Origin: Pictodentalium vernedei
Lineage: Eukaryota; Mollusca; Scaphopoda; Dentaliida; Dentaliidae
Length of the DNA stretch: 64,000 bases
Assembly: GCA_031216915.1 (NCBI GenBank)
Contig: CM062297.1
Location: 361,473,704 to 361,537,703 of the forward strand
Direction: 5' to 3'
Under the pieces are notes generated by a model. That model did not search any database, was not told the DNA's origin, and was given only the letters and a program-made list of their open reading frames with translations. Below, piece after piece: positions 21,930-32,479 of the stretch. Each line of letters opens with the position of its first letter. The stretch's first letter is position 1. The position numbers were made by a program, and so were the translations under genes.

Positions 21930-22200
21930 TTAACCCTTTGCCCATCGAGAAAGATATTCTAAATTCAATTTTTAAAATATTATTTTGTAACATTTTTCAG
22001 AAAATGTCAACAAAACCGTATCATGTGACCCCCCCCCCCCCCACCACCCCCTCCTCACCCCCCATTGGAACGAGCCAAATTAGCTCGTTCCAATGTGCGG
22101 GGTTACATGATATGGTTTTGTTGGAACTTTTGGAAATTTTTTTTTTTTCAACTAATGAATTTAGATATTACGTGGTCGGATAGGTCGATTCGTTGGGTAA
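21930..22200. mobile_element. TTAA hairpin MITE, subfamily B, C-run expanded
   Basis: It starts TTAACCCTTTGCCCATCG and has arms AACAAAACCGTATCATGTGA / TACATGATATGGTTTTGTTG and centre TTGGAACGAGCC / GCTCGTTCCAA. One arm holds a C14 run (22029-22042) plus further C/A tracts where the other arm has a single short GGGGT, so the run expanded after insertion. It ends near CGTTGGGTAA without a full right TTAA. Confidence 0.85.
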
Positions 22201-22331
22201 AAATTACAGAAAACAAGTATCCCTGCGGGGGACACAATTCAAGTAAATTTACATTTCAGTACTTCTTTTCTTCTTTGGATCAGCCAGAACACACGTGGAT
22301 ATCTGAGTATGCCATTTTTAATTGGTTCTCA

Positions 22332-22647
22332 GGGACGCACGGCTGGGGGTGGCTCAGTGGTTACAGCATTGAACTTCAAACAGAAAGGTCAACAGTTCGA
22401 TCCCCGCCAGGTGTAACTGTGTTCTGTCCATGGGCGGGGCACTTAATCCCGATTGCCCACGTGGGGGCAAGGTGGAGATAGTGCACTTGTCTTCAACTAG
22501 TGCTAACCCTGCCGGTGTGGAGTTAGTACGTTGGGGAGTCTGCCAGTTGCTCTCCTGGTTCTCTCTGGGTACACCTGCTTCCTCCACCCGTAAAATTGTC
22601 GGACACGAAGTGACCCGGACTGTTGAAAGTGTCGTTAAACCCCAATA
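22332..22647 (+). mobile_element. tRNA-derived SINE with 12-bp target duplication
   Basis: GGTGGCTCAGTGG and CAGTTCGATCCC mark boxes A and B. The body and tail match the 17.2-kb copy, ending GTCGTTAAACCCCAATAA. AATTGGTTCTCA occurs on both sides (22320-22331 and 22648-22659), which fixes both ends and shows LINE-type insertion. Confidence 0.93.
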
Positions 22648-22659
22648 AATTGGTTCTCA

Positions 22660-23715
22660 ACAAAACTGGTCTCGCAGAGCTGAGACAACCCGAGTCAAGT
22701 TAATGGTTGCAAGTCAGCTTTTAGTAATACAGTTAGCGTCTACTAATTATTTCATCAACACATGCACAAAACGAATCAATCTCACCCGTTACAGAAATTC
22801 ATGCAACGGTCTTCATTCACGTCATAATTGTTAGGTGACAATCGTTGTAATGACTAACGGTCCTCGTGATGATAATCGGAGCCTTCTGTTATGCATATTA
22901 AATTGTTCCGTTTTATGTTCTTAGATTTTTATATATCTCTTTCTGCATCGCTGTCGTACAAATACTACCCTAACGAAACTCTCTACTTGCATGGTTGCTC
23001 TGCCTCTAGCTGCATGCAGACTCTTATTTCTTTAGTGGTGGTTACCTCTGCGGCGGCCATAACACGTGTGTGGTGATTTGGGTGATTACATATGTAATCC
23101 AATTGTTTCTTGGCACAGTTACAATAAAGTCTCACTAGACGTCTCAGTCATGATCATTTCTCGTAGGATCCCCGGGAAGTGAAGCACGGCTTCTTTACTG
23201 TCCTTAACAAAGAACGTTTTTTGGTAAAACAGGAACCGATCACCAATGCCAGGGGTTGAAGTCCTACAATGGGCAACATGAGTATAAACGATTGACTGGA
23301 CTTGACTTTATAGCCATGCTGCGGTCATGAGAGGCTGAGGTCGGAGAGACGGATCACCACGGACACTTGGGTTTCAGCATAAAAGTCACAACAGAAGTGT
23401 ATATAGAATTACACAAATAAAGTGAGTACGCAGTGCAAACGAATTATAAGCCAGCTGAAATTTCTAGGAAAGAAGAACGTCAGTGAACTTGTAGGAAAAA
23501 GCAAATGGGAGAGAGTGAGATTTTATCGAGTATTCAACGTTACGCGATACAATACATACACCTGGAAATGTTCCAGGTACACTGCGCGGGGAATGTGGAT
23601 TACGCGTAAGGACGTGTTGTAAAAACGCACACGATTAAACGTAACGCATCTGAGTTATAACGCGAAACATTGTCAAGCAAGAAAGTTATCAGACCGCCGA
23701 AGGTGATATTTTTTC
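22660..23715. other. No gene seen; SINE scrap
   Basis: At 23240-23330 (+) a fragment of the second SINE body (GTATAAACGATTGACTGG, a CATGCTGCGGTCATGA block) is present. Nothing else is recognisable. Confidence 0.5.
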
Positions 23716-23967
23716 TTAACCCTTTACCTAACATGAAAAGCAGACGACACTTGCAAAAACAATTCTTGAATAACTAATTTTTTTCATTTTTTGTCTCAAA
23801 AACATAGGTTATTACCCCTCGTTGGAACGAGCTCGGCGAGCTCGTTCCAACGAGGGGTCATAACCTATGTTTTTGAGACAAAAAATGAAAAAAATAATGA
23901 AAATTAATTGGCGATTTTTGAGAATAGCGCAGGCCGGTTTTGGCCGCTACGTTGGGTGAAGGGTTAA
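23716..23967. mobile_element. TTAA hairpin MITE, subfamily A
   Basis: TTAACCCTTTACCTAACATG to GGGTGAAGGGTTAA, TTAA at both ends, central GGAACGAGCTCGGCGAGCTC. 252 bp. Confidence 0.94.
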
Positions 23968-24568
23968 AGAAATGTCGTCTTCATTCACTTAATTCAAGTG
24001 TAGTCGTGGTATAAATACACAACACAACTCTAGTACAGTATAGGGGACAGACATCAAGTTAATCAACGATCCTTCAAGGCTTGGTGGCGTTTTTCCTGTA
24101 CAGCGCACGCGAAAGTCACGAAACACTCCACCTGGGCTAGTCAATTCCAGTCCCTCGTACTCCACCTTCACGATGTTTTGTCTTATAAACGACGTTATGG
24201 GCGTATTACCACTAAAGCAACAGTTGCAAGCCGTTTGGAAACTCTACAGTACGATGCAGGCATATGGATAGCAGGGACGTGGAATTCCGTAGCACCGGAA
24301 GCAACTAGGGAAGAGCTTGGGTGGATGCAGACCAAGGCCAAGATTGATTCGCGTGAACTGTATTATCTGATTTATTTGATAAATCACCATAACAGCTGGA
24401 GATGTGAAATGATGTTCCAGAATACGAGGACAATGCTCAGGCATGGTTGACCAAACAAGTGAGGGAGGTGATAGAGAACTAAACTATAGACGTCTCAGAT
24501 TTAGATGAGTGTGGCCAGATCAAAGGGTTTCACAAAACAGAGGGAGAGGAAGAGAGAGAGACCAGGTC
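23968..24568. other. Unexplained stretch, possible coding remnants
   Basis: A plus-strand frame (24178-24450, 90 codons) and a minus-strand frame (23989-24171) are open with moderately complex composition, but neither resembles a family I know and no splice sites tie them together. I leave them uncalled. Confidence 0.3.
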
Positions 24569-24792
24569 CCAGTACTATAAAACTTTTACAATTGCATTTC
24601 CTAGAATTGTATTTTCTAGTTACGACTTTTAACGGATTGAAATGAACCATTAGCATTTTTAAAGATGCGACAATTTGCCAGTTGGCAAATTGCCACATCT
24701 TTGAAAATGCTAATAATTCATTTAGTCAGTTATATTAACAAGTAGAAAATACAATTCTAGAAAATACAGCTGTAAAAGTTTTATAGTATTGG
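24569..24792. repeat. Long inverted repeat, ~110-bp arms
   Basis: CCAGTACTATAAAACTTTTA at the left faces TAAAAGTTTTATAGTATTGG at the right. Arms continue through TAGAATTGTATTTTCTA and GCATTTTTAAAGATG to the centre GCCAGTTGGC. 224 bp, no ORF, no clear target duplication. Confidence 0.88.
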
Positions 24793-25055
24793 CCACTGGA
24801 GATCAGCAGAGAAAGAGAGAGGACAACAGGAGTCTTGGAAGATTGCAATCTGAGTTGTCGAGAGTGGATCAGGACAAAGGGACATTGTGTGGTTTGCAGA
24901 ATAAAGTGCCGTCAAAACGTGGTGAATACCCAGATGACACACTGTCGGGTTGGCTTTGGTCACTTCTCGACAAAATTGAGGTCGATGTCTTGGGAAAGAA
25001 AACTGAGGAACAGTGATATGGAGTGTGAAATGCCAAGTGTAGTTTGTAAATAATA

Positions 25056-25293
25056 TACAGTTAAAATTAGAAGTCCTGTCATGAAATGCGCAGAAATAGC
25101 ACGTCGATCTGCACGTTAATCCGGGTGACCCGGAGATCCATTAGCAGAAACATTGCCTGTGTTTGCTATGAGTAACCAGGAGAACCAGCCGTGCTTTGGA
25201 TGCCATTCGATATGGTAATTGCGCGCAATACCTACGCGCAATTAAGCCTGGATAAGCGCACAGTTCATGGCAGGACTTCTAGTTTTAACTGTA
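25056..25293. repeat. Inverted-repeat element, ~238 bp
   Basis: TACAGTTAAAATTAGAAGTC faces GACTTCTAGTTTTAACTGTA at the ends. The inner part contains TAATTGCGCGCAAT around 25218, itself palindromic. It separates two stretches with weak coding character. Confidence 0.85.
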
Positions 25294-25316
25294 GGTTCTG
25301 GAATATTTTATTTTAG

Positions 25317-25699
25317 AATGCCCAAAACACCTGTCGAACAAAATAATAGCCACCGTGAATATATTGAGAACGTTTGATGGGAGAATGAATGATATCCAGG
25401 TATTGGACGACACGACAGATTTGTCAGAATGGTCTTTGTGGAAATTGAGAAGGAGGAAGTACGGGATAATATCAAACGGTTTGTATCAGTGTGCTCAAAG
25501 GAGGGGAGAGAACTGTCTGTGGGGAGGAGAAACGGGGATATTGAATATGTTCACACCTGAGCGGCTGACCGAAGTGTTATTATTATTCCAACAGAAACGA
25601 AAGAAAACTGACGAAGCTTCGGATTATTTCGTTGGAAGAATTCAAAAATCTAAACTCCCGGAATTGCACGCAACTGGGAGGTTGAGGAATGAAATTTAG
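25317..25699 (+). CDS. Possible exon, unknown
   Basis: An acceptor-like TTTTATTTTAG (ending about 25316) is followed by an open frame of roughly 125 codons with stop at 25697-25699. Charged segments (WKLRRRKYG, QQKRKKTDEASDYF) give it some protein-like character, but I recognise no domain. Another frame through the same bases is also partly open, so this may be a chance ORF or an old transposon piece. Confidence 0.22.
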
Positions 25700-25893
25700 T
25701 TTGTAAATGGCCCGACATCGAAAAAGGAGTAAACTCAGTACTTGCTCTTTTTAAGTTCAACTGACTGAAAGGCGATTATTGCCATCACTTGGCATCCATC
25801 GTCCGTTGAACCCGCAAAGCTGATTTTCTTGTCCTAGACATAATGTCGTCCCATATTTGTCTTATTATAAGAGGTCTATACATGGCGCACTGA

Positions 25894-25953
25894 TGATAAA
25901 TAATAACTACAGTTTGCAGCCGGACGGCTGCAGACTGCGGTTATTATTTTATC
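25894..25953. repeat. Hairpin, 60 bp
   Basis: GATAAATAATAACTACAGTT faces GACTGCGGTTATTATTTTATC, with an inner GCAGCC/GGCTGC stem. Confidence 0.82.
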
Positions 25954-26199
25954 CTCCCTCTATATTGATATTGGACTGACCCATCTCATTGTAATTGTAC
26001 ACAGAGGCGATATCTTTCCTGGAAACGAGGGTTCAAATGGTTAACTTTTCATGCAGTATTCTTTGGAACCACTGTACCAAATCCTACCAAACCTGGCTTT
26101 AATTATCTTTGGGGATACCCTACCAAGTTTGTTTATTAGAAGTAGTTAAGCCAGGTGGTTGGGGCAGAGCTCGAAAATCCCGTAAATCGTCTCATAAAC

Positions 26200-27510
26200 T
26201 ACCAGAAACAGGACTCTGTAATTTGGTGTACAACTTTTTTATATGCTGAAGATTCAAGTTTGTTCAAGGAGAGTTTCTCGATGCACATTTGGGCTCGTGT
26301 ATGAAGGGGCAATATTCTAGCCCCACCCAAAATATCTATTTTCCGAAACAGTTTGCTAATTTAGACTAAATTTGGTGACGTATTTATGTTTCACATCCCG
26401 CGGAACCCCAGCAGCTAATAATATAAAAAAAAATCAAATGCCCATTTTTCCCAAATTGCACGGGACAAAGAACTGTTATTTGATCAGAAGCATTCTTAGG
26501 ACCAATAGAATCGAATGGGCCAATATTAATAATTGCGATCGCTGTGTTATGGGATAAGGGAAAAATGCTCACTCGGCACTTTTCAAAAATAAAAAAAAAA
26601 CAAAAAAAAAACGTTCTCCAAAACTGCGCATTAGAATCGTTCAATATTTGGTCTACAACATCCTTCTTGGGATCCGAGATTCAAGTGTGTGCAAAACACG
26701 TCAGGGGTCTTAATTTCAATTTAGTGTAATATGAGGAAATTCTTTAAAATCTTCTTCATATCTGCCAGTTTATTGTGGGAACACTAGTTTTAACTTGGTG
26801 CAGAATGGGAAAATTTTTTTCAGAAATCTTCTTTTTCGAATCTATAAGTCAGAATCTTCTCATATGTGGAATACAACATCCCTATGGGGTCAGTTTCAAG
26901 TTTGTCCAAATCAGGTCTACGGATTCATATTTGTGCTGCATATGGGATCCCGAATTTAAACTTGGTGATATATGGGAAATATTCTTTAAAAATATTAGTC
27001 TTCAGAACGACCTTTTAGAAAAGTTTATTATTTGGTGTTCAGCATCTCAAGAGTGCTCAGATTTAAGCGTATACAGAGCAAGTCCGTGGGTACATATACC
27101 GGCTCCGCGTGTGAGCCCGAATTTCAACTTAGTGCAATATGAGGAATATCATTTAAAAATCTTCTTGGATACACCACTCGGGATATTTTTGACATTTGGT
27201 ACACATCATCTCTATATGGGCCTGAATCCAATTTCTTCAAATCAGGTCTGTCGGGTCACATTTCAGTTCCTTATGAGAACCCGAATTTTAACTCAGTGCA
27301 ATATAAGAAAATATAATTGAAAATCTTCTTCAGATTCACCTGTCACATTCTTCTTCAGATCTTCAAAGCAAAACCATCCTTGTGAAGGCAGATTTTGGTT
27401 TGTTCAAATGAAGTTCCGGGGTTCACATTTGGGCTCCCCTTGGAGTCCAAACTTAAACTTAGTGCAATATGAAGAATCTTCTTCAAAGATCTTCTTCAGT
27501 TCTACCAGAC
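26200..27510 (+). repeat. Degenerate ~165-bp tandem repeat, family 1, second array
   Basis: Same unit and orientation as 431-1240: a TTGGTGTACAAC-type block (26226), ATATTTGGTCTACAACATCC (26646), then 26862, 27025 and 27192. These alternate with TTTGTTCAAATCAGGTC-like, CATTTGGGCTCC-like and AACTTAGTGCAATATGAG blocks. Spacings are 163-216 bp. Units are strongly diverged, so the array is old. Long open frames across it are not genes. Confidence 0.8.
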
Positions 27511-28012
27511 GGAGTTTTTTTTATGATAATTGGCAAGAAAACAAATCTTATTTCAATCGAATGTTATGTTTTCATTGACGATTACATCCGTTTGTGAGAG
27601 TGTGAGGACACACAACCAGAAGGCCCTAATTTGTGAAAGAAAACTGTCTCAGTCACTTCCTTGATTTTAGCCATTTTACTTCATCTCTTCACATAACTGA
27701 TGGCGTTCGGGAGCATTGACTATTTCACCGAATTTCAACCCAAAATTTTAGTCCACGCTGTCTTTTCAGAATGAAGCCCTTTTCTCGTTTTCAACATAAT
27801 CTCAAGCGTAACGTAAGGTGCAGAGAGAGCCTCAGTGGGGAGTAGGGGTTGAAAACAGGCCTCCCTTTTCAAATCGTTTTTTCTGACAGTCATTGCAATG
27901 TGCTGACATAGACAAGGTGACACTTCCCTTTGGCCCCGTCTTTCTGATCCCTCAACATTAACACTCTTACTCCTTGTAGACAACTTGATCCACGTGAGCT
28001 TTTCTGGCTCAA
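27511..28012. other. No gene called
   Basis: A minus-strand frame of 102 codons (27735-28043) overlaps the MITE end and shows no domain. It could be a chance ORF. Confidence 0.4.
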
Positions 28013-28260
28013 TTAACCCTTTACCCAACGCAGACGATATCAAAATTTATTATTTTAAATATCATTTTTCAAATGTTTCCAAAAATTTCAACAAAACCAT
28101 ATCATGTGCCCCTTTGTTGGAACAAGCTCGACGAGTACGTTCCAACGAGGGGTCACATGATACGGTTTTGTTGAAATGTTTTGAAAAATAATATTTTTTC
28201 AACTGCTGAATTTTCATATTACGCGGACGGATGCGGCCGATTCATTGGGTAGAGGGTTTA
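28013..28260. mobile_element. TTAA hairpin MITE, subfamily B
   Basis: TTAACCCTTTACCCAACGC to TTGGGTAGAGGGTTTA. Arms ACAAAACCATATCATGTG / CACATGATACGGTTTTGT. It shares the centre (TTGGAAC...GTTCCAACGAGGGGTCA) with subfamily A but not the outer arms. Confidence 0.9.
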
Positions 28261-28328
28261 GCCCCTGGATTTCTCATGTCATTGACGGCGTGTAAAAAAA
28301 AGAAGGTGAGCCTGTCGCTCACCTGTCG

Positions 28329-28530
28329 TTAACACTTTACCCAGCCCACATGATATAAAAAAGTGTTATTTTTATTAATTTTCAAATTTTTTCAAACAAT
28401 TTCAACATTAAAACATGTCATGTGACCCCTCATTGAAACGAGCTCGATGGCCCCTTCTGATAAGGAGATCACATGAAAGGGTTTTCTTGAAATTGTTTTT
28501 CAAAACAAACTTTCATCTTCTCGGATGATG
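28329..28530. mobile_element. Decayed TTAA MITE, subfamily B
   Basis: TTAACACTTTACCCAGCC at the left. A CATGTCATGTGACCCCTC block and CATTGAAACGAGCTCGATG remain. The right half has drifted and the end is uncertain. Confidence 0.65.
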
Positions 28531-28619
28531 TAAATTGAACAGTATAAAAAATAGTTGTTCTGGTCATTTTCGTACGTACACAGAAATCCACCACGGATAC
28601 TAACCACAAAAGAGCTAAA

Positions 28620-29072
28620 ATTCAATGCAGAGAGGCGTTCTTGACCTGCTCTATCTTCCAAATAATCATATCAAATTCAAATTCAAAATTCTGTTACTCA
28701 CATTCAAGTGTATTAATGGCATTACTCCATCTTATCTAACCTCGCTTGTCGAGGAATATAAACCAGCTAGAGCTCCCCGATCTTCTTCCTCTAACAGCTT
28801 GGTTAGAAAGTCTTACAACTTGGTTACTGCAGGAGATCGCTCATTTTCGGCAGCTGCACCCAACCTCTGGAATCAATTACCGGAACAATTCAAAGTATCC
28901 CAAAGCGTAGAGACATTTAAGTCATCTCTTAAGTCATACCTGTTCAAAAGTGTGCACAACATCGAATAACCTGTATTTGTGTCTGTATGCATTTCTTTAT
29001 TTGTATATATAACATTGTTTGTGAAGCCCGTGAGCACCTTGTCAAGTTGTGTGGAGACTCGGCTATAAACTA

Positions 29073-29130
<58 letters not shown>
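28620..29130 (+). pseudogene. LINE 3' remnant: reverse transcriptase C-terminus and ATT tail
   Basis: The open frame (28625-28969) reads FKILLLTFKCINGITPSYLT, then ARAPRSSSSNSL, then GDRSFSAAAPNLWNQLPEQF and SVETFKSSLKSYLF. This is the typical C-terminus of CR1/L2/Rex1-type reverse transcriptases, with the APxLWNxLP signature. The rest of the LINE is missing (ordinary 5' truncation). A short 3' region follows, then about 20 ATT units (29070-29128) that probably represent the element's own terminal repeat, later expanded. Confidence 0.88.
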
Positions 29131-29639
29131 CATACTATTATTAATTTGTATTTGCTTTTCTCCGCCTCCATATGATTCTTTGGGCCCCATTTTTTTTATT
29201 AATTTCCACTGGTTTGGACTGCCAGATCGTCATCAGGATGCACTATTTTGGACTAATAGTTTTGCCATAACTGTACAAATTTGGAATTATTTTGAGAAGT
29301 ATGAAGTAATTTATGCAGGTTATAGCACATTGAAATGTTTTAAAGTCAGTTTAGTCAGGTCGCCAATGCACTAAACCTCAGTGTCAACCAATGTTTTTCT
29401 CTCGATGGTATGTGTAAGAGTAACATCTCCAGACTACGAAAAAGTTTACGCGACGCCTGACAGCCTTGAGCAATTTGAAATATCCATGTTTAAGGTGACA
29501 TCGTCATCTCGCGGACTGCAATGTTTGACTGCGGCTAATACAGCATTTCTGGGGCATACCAGAGGTTGCATCCGACCCTATATACATTTTTAGGGGATAT
29601 TCTTGGAGTTTGATGATTCTGTTCATCGGTGCCATTCAT
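29131..29639. other. No gene; stretch with an inverted match at 32.1 kb
   Basis: The 29410-29510 part (CATCTCCAGACTACGAAAAA, GAGCAATTTGAAATATCCAT) has an inverted diverged copy at 32100-32200, on the other side of the decayed nuclease gene. The two may be remnants of that element's flanks. Confidence 0.45.
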
Positions 29640-32043
29640 AGCTGATGTATCTGCTAACCCTGTTATTTCGCTGCAACACTCTCGTGTGGCGTTGCAAGAG
29701 CAACATTACATTTGCACTTGTCTGTACTAATGGCATCCGGCTTGAACAAGAACATTTTATCAATTTCAGACTTCATCTGGGGCTAGAGCAACATCGGTGG
29801 ATCTGCTATAGGCTAGAGCGACATAGTCTCTAGTTCCTTCTCGAAGCTATATTTGAAAGGATCTAAATGGGGAGGTCTCTGCTAAAGGGCGATCTTCCAC
29901 ACACATGCCTGAAGGTGTGCTCTTTTGATATTTTCCCCGAAGGCTGATGTAGTAGGAGGCAAAGAACAAAGTTTCGATGCATTACTTGCCTGGGATTCCC
30001 GTTTTTCGAAAACCATGCACCAATACGTACATCAGTCATTGATGTGGTTATCTCTGGAACCGTAACAGAGAGAAATGGATTCGGTTGCTTGATCAAGTAC
30101 TTTTGATCAGTGAGCGTTCTCCTCACCCCAAGATTTTAAAGAAGCTCCGCTTTGGAGGACTTTTATTAGTCGACCCTTCCCTATCACGAACAGGATCCCA
30201 ACTGTGTCGTAGCCCGAAATGGCATGAGCAGCGGGTAAATCTGGGATGATAGCTCGATTAATTCTGAGAGTTTCCCAAATATCAGTTCGTCCATGAATAG
30301 GGGATTCCATAACCATCGGAGCAACTACATTCGGCTGCAAATAGTGATGCAGCAACAAAACGTACACATCGATGTCGTCTGCAAGGACAACTACACATTT
30401 GTTTATTAGAAGCAACCTTAATGGCTTGTTGGGCGATAATATTGTCAACTTCTCCGTGCGACGTTGTCAGATCGAATCGCTTCATCGTTTGCTCAGTTCG
30501 ACTGGGGTTTCATTTTTGCCAGTTATCACCAGTTTATGCTTCATTGTATTCAACTCAAACACATTGCCAGTGACAAACTGTTCACATATTATGTCTATTA
30601 ACTGCGCCTTCTTTGCAGCGATCGTCAAAACTTGGTGTTTTTTTTTTGCTGGGAGAATAGGTTTGGCGGCTAGTTTGAACACTCTACAACTAGAAGAACT
30701 TCTGTCAGCCCTGTTACGGACTTGGTGCTGAAATCCACATATCCGTCAATGATCAAATAGACGTCACTCCACTACAAGTGTTGATTTATATGATCTTTAA
30801 AACTAAAGTCCATAACTGCCGCATGGTGCGTTTTACCAGAAACTGGCCAATGTGGAATCCTCAACAATGCACAGCTATCTGTCACTACTACTGGACCCCC
30901 CCCCCCCCCCCCCCACTGCTATCCATTTTATTGTAGACTAATGAACCATTGTTTTATTATTTAAATACCACTTTGATTTAGAAATACGCATGTCAGCAGT
31001 CTCGTCAAAGAGTGATGATGGCAGTGGCGACAATTCGTAAGAGGGAAGTCCCTTAACATCGAAGTCGCGAGTGCTTGATAGTAGTTCGATTGCTCAGGAG
31101 TATATGAGGTTGGTATCAGATGCTTTAACATCACCAACCTTGACAGATTTTCTTGACACTGCCGTGGTTTGGACCGGCATTGGAATAGAGGCGAAGAATC
31201 CCCTGGGAAGGTTCTGTTCGAATTTGATCATCAGTGATGTCCACGTTGATAGACCCAGGACTTACCTTTTCAGTTACGATATTGACAATGGTCTCGGGGT
31301 GCTTTGGCGGATCCATAGGATCTATACACATCTCAGGTTTGGGACGGAGACCTTTGCGGTCAACAGCAATTCACCCTTTGCCCTCCTCTTTGTGGACAAT
31401 TTGGAATCTTTCTGTGTTCTTGTCCTCACGTATCTCCGATCTGCTATACGCTAAGGATCCACTGGCATGCACACTTAGAGCCCACACCTTAAAGCGTTTT
31501 GAGAATAGTGCCATTAATATCCGACTTACAGTGGCCGTATCACATAAATGTAGTTTCTATGAACATCTTACTGTATAAACCGTTCCAAAGACCCGGAATG
31601 CCTCTCATGACATGTTCACCTCTCATCAAATGGGCCAAAACGTTAGACTCAAGAATCTCCGTTTGGTGGGATCAGTACAGGCCTCACCTCGCGAAATTCG
31701 TATTGCCCGATACGCAAAGAATGGCAACACACTTCGTACAACATGAAGGTGAAGGAGCCAGTCAACTTCCCGTTCAGCACAACTCTGATATACTATGAGC
31801 TAAGGATCCAAGGCATGCAGACGTAGAGCCCTTAAGGGTTTCTGAATTGATGCCTATAATACCCGACTTACCGTAGCCATATCTCATAAATGTGGTCTCT
31901 ATTAAAATCTATTAAAATGCCACTCCATAACCCGTCCCTAAGACCGGAATGTTCACCTCCCATGAAATGAGGAAAAACATTAGGCTCAAGTTTTCCATGT
32001 AGCGGAGGTAGTACAAGCCATACCTCGCTTAATTCGTACGTTT
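29640..32043 (-). pseudogene. Decayed PIN/XPG-like nuclease with CXC tail
   Basis: Reading the minus strand, pieces of one protein appear in several frames, in the order of the better copy at 50.9-53.5 kb. An AEREVDWLLHLHVVRSVLPF segment lies near 31.75 kb, PPKHPETIVNIVTEKV near 31.3 kb, a LIIDGYVDFSTKSVTG segment near 30.75 kb, KAQLIDIICEQFVTGN near 30.6 kb, VVLADDIDVYVLLLHHYLQ then AAHAISGYDTVGILFVIGKG near 30.4-30.2 kb, and a worn KLIKCSCSS cysteine end near 29.7 kb. The DDIDV and GYDT segments match the acidic and helix-turn positions of PIN/XPG-fold nucleases. Many stops, frameshifts, a C19 run (30896-30914) and a tandem duplication (31452-31690 with 31799-32043) prove it dead. The family's biochemical activity is not established here. 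Confidence 0.78.
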
Positions 32044-32479
32044 TTTCCCAGTAAATGCTGATTATATTGGAGAATTTAGACACCTCGGCTAACTATGCGA
32101 ACTGAAATTGGGTACCCCTTTTCTACAACGAATATCTCAAATTGTTTAATGCTGTCAGACGTCCAGTAAACTTTTTCTGAATCAGGAGATGTCTCTCTAT
32201 CAGAAATCTCCAAGAAAAAAATTTTGGACGCGACATTGAGATTGGGCAAAAAGTTGTCATTTGGCTGCCGGGCTAGTTGGAAAACCAAGTATTAGACAAT
32301 GATATTCCACCCTGTATTTTTATTCCAGCCCATACTATTATTCCATTTAACCAAATTTCCCACCCTGTACTATTACTCCTCTCCATACTGTTATTTGGAT
32401 CACAAGAAAATGTTACTTCCAAACAAAACAACCACGACGCTGCAAATATGAGCTCCGAAATCAGACAGACAGCAACTTT
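32044..32479. other. No gene seen; right flank of decayed nuclease
   Basis: It contains the inverted partner of 29410-29510. Repeated phrases around CATACTATTATTCCATTT and GTACTATTACTCC (32330-32390) look like a short degenerate tandem repeat. Confidence 0.4.

Noticed and set aside
26775..27320. 181-codon open frame in the second degenerate array
   Set aside because: The peptide repeats with the ~165-bp DNA unit, and the equivalent frame in the first array is closed. A chance ORF in AT-rich satellite.
27735..28043. 102-codon minus-strand frame as a gene
   Set aside because: Overlaps the end of a MITE, no domain, no splice context.
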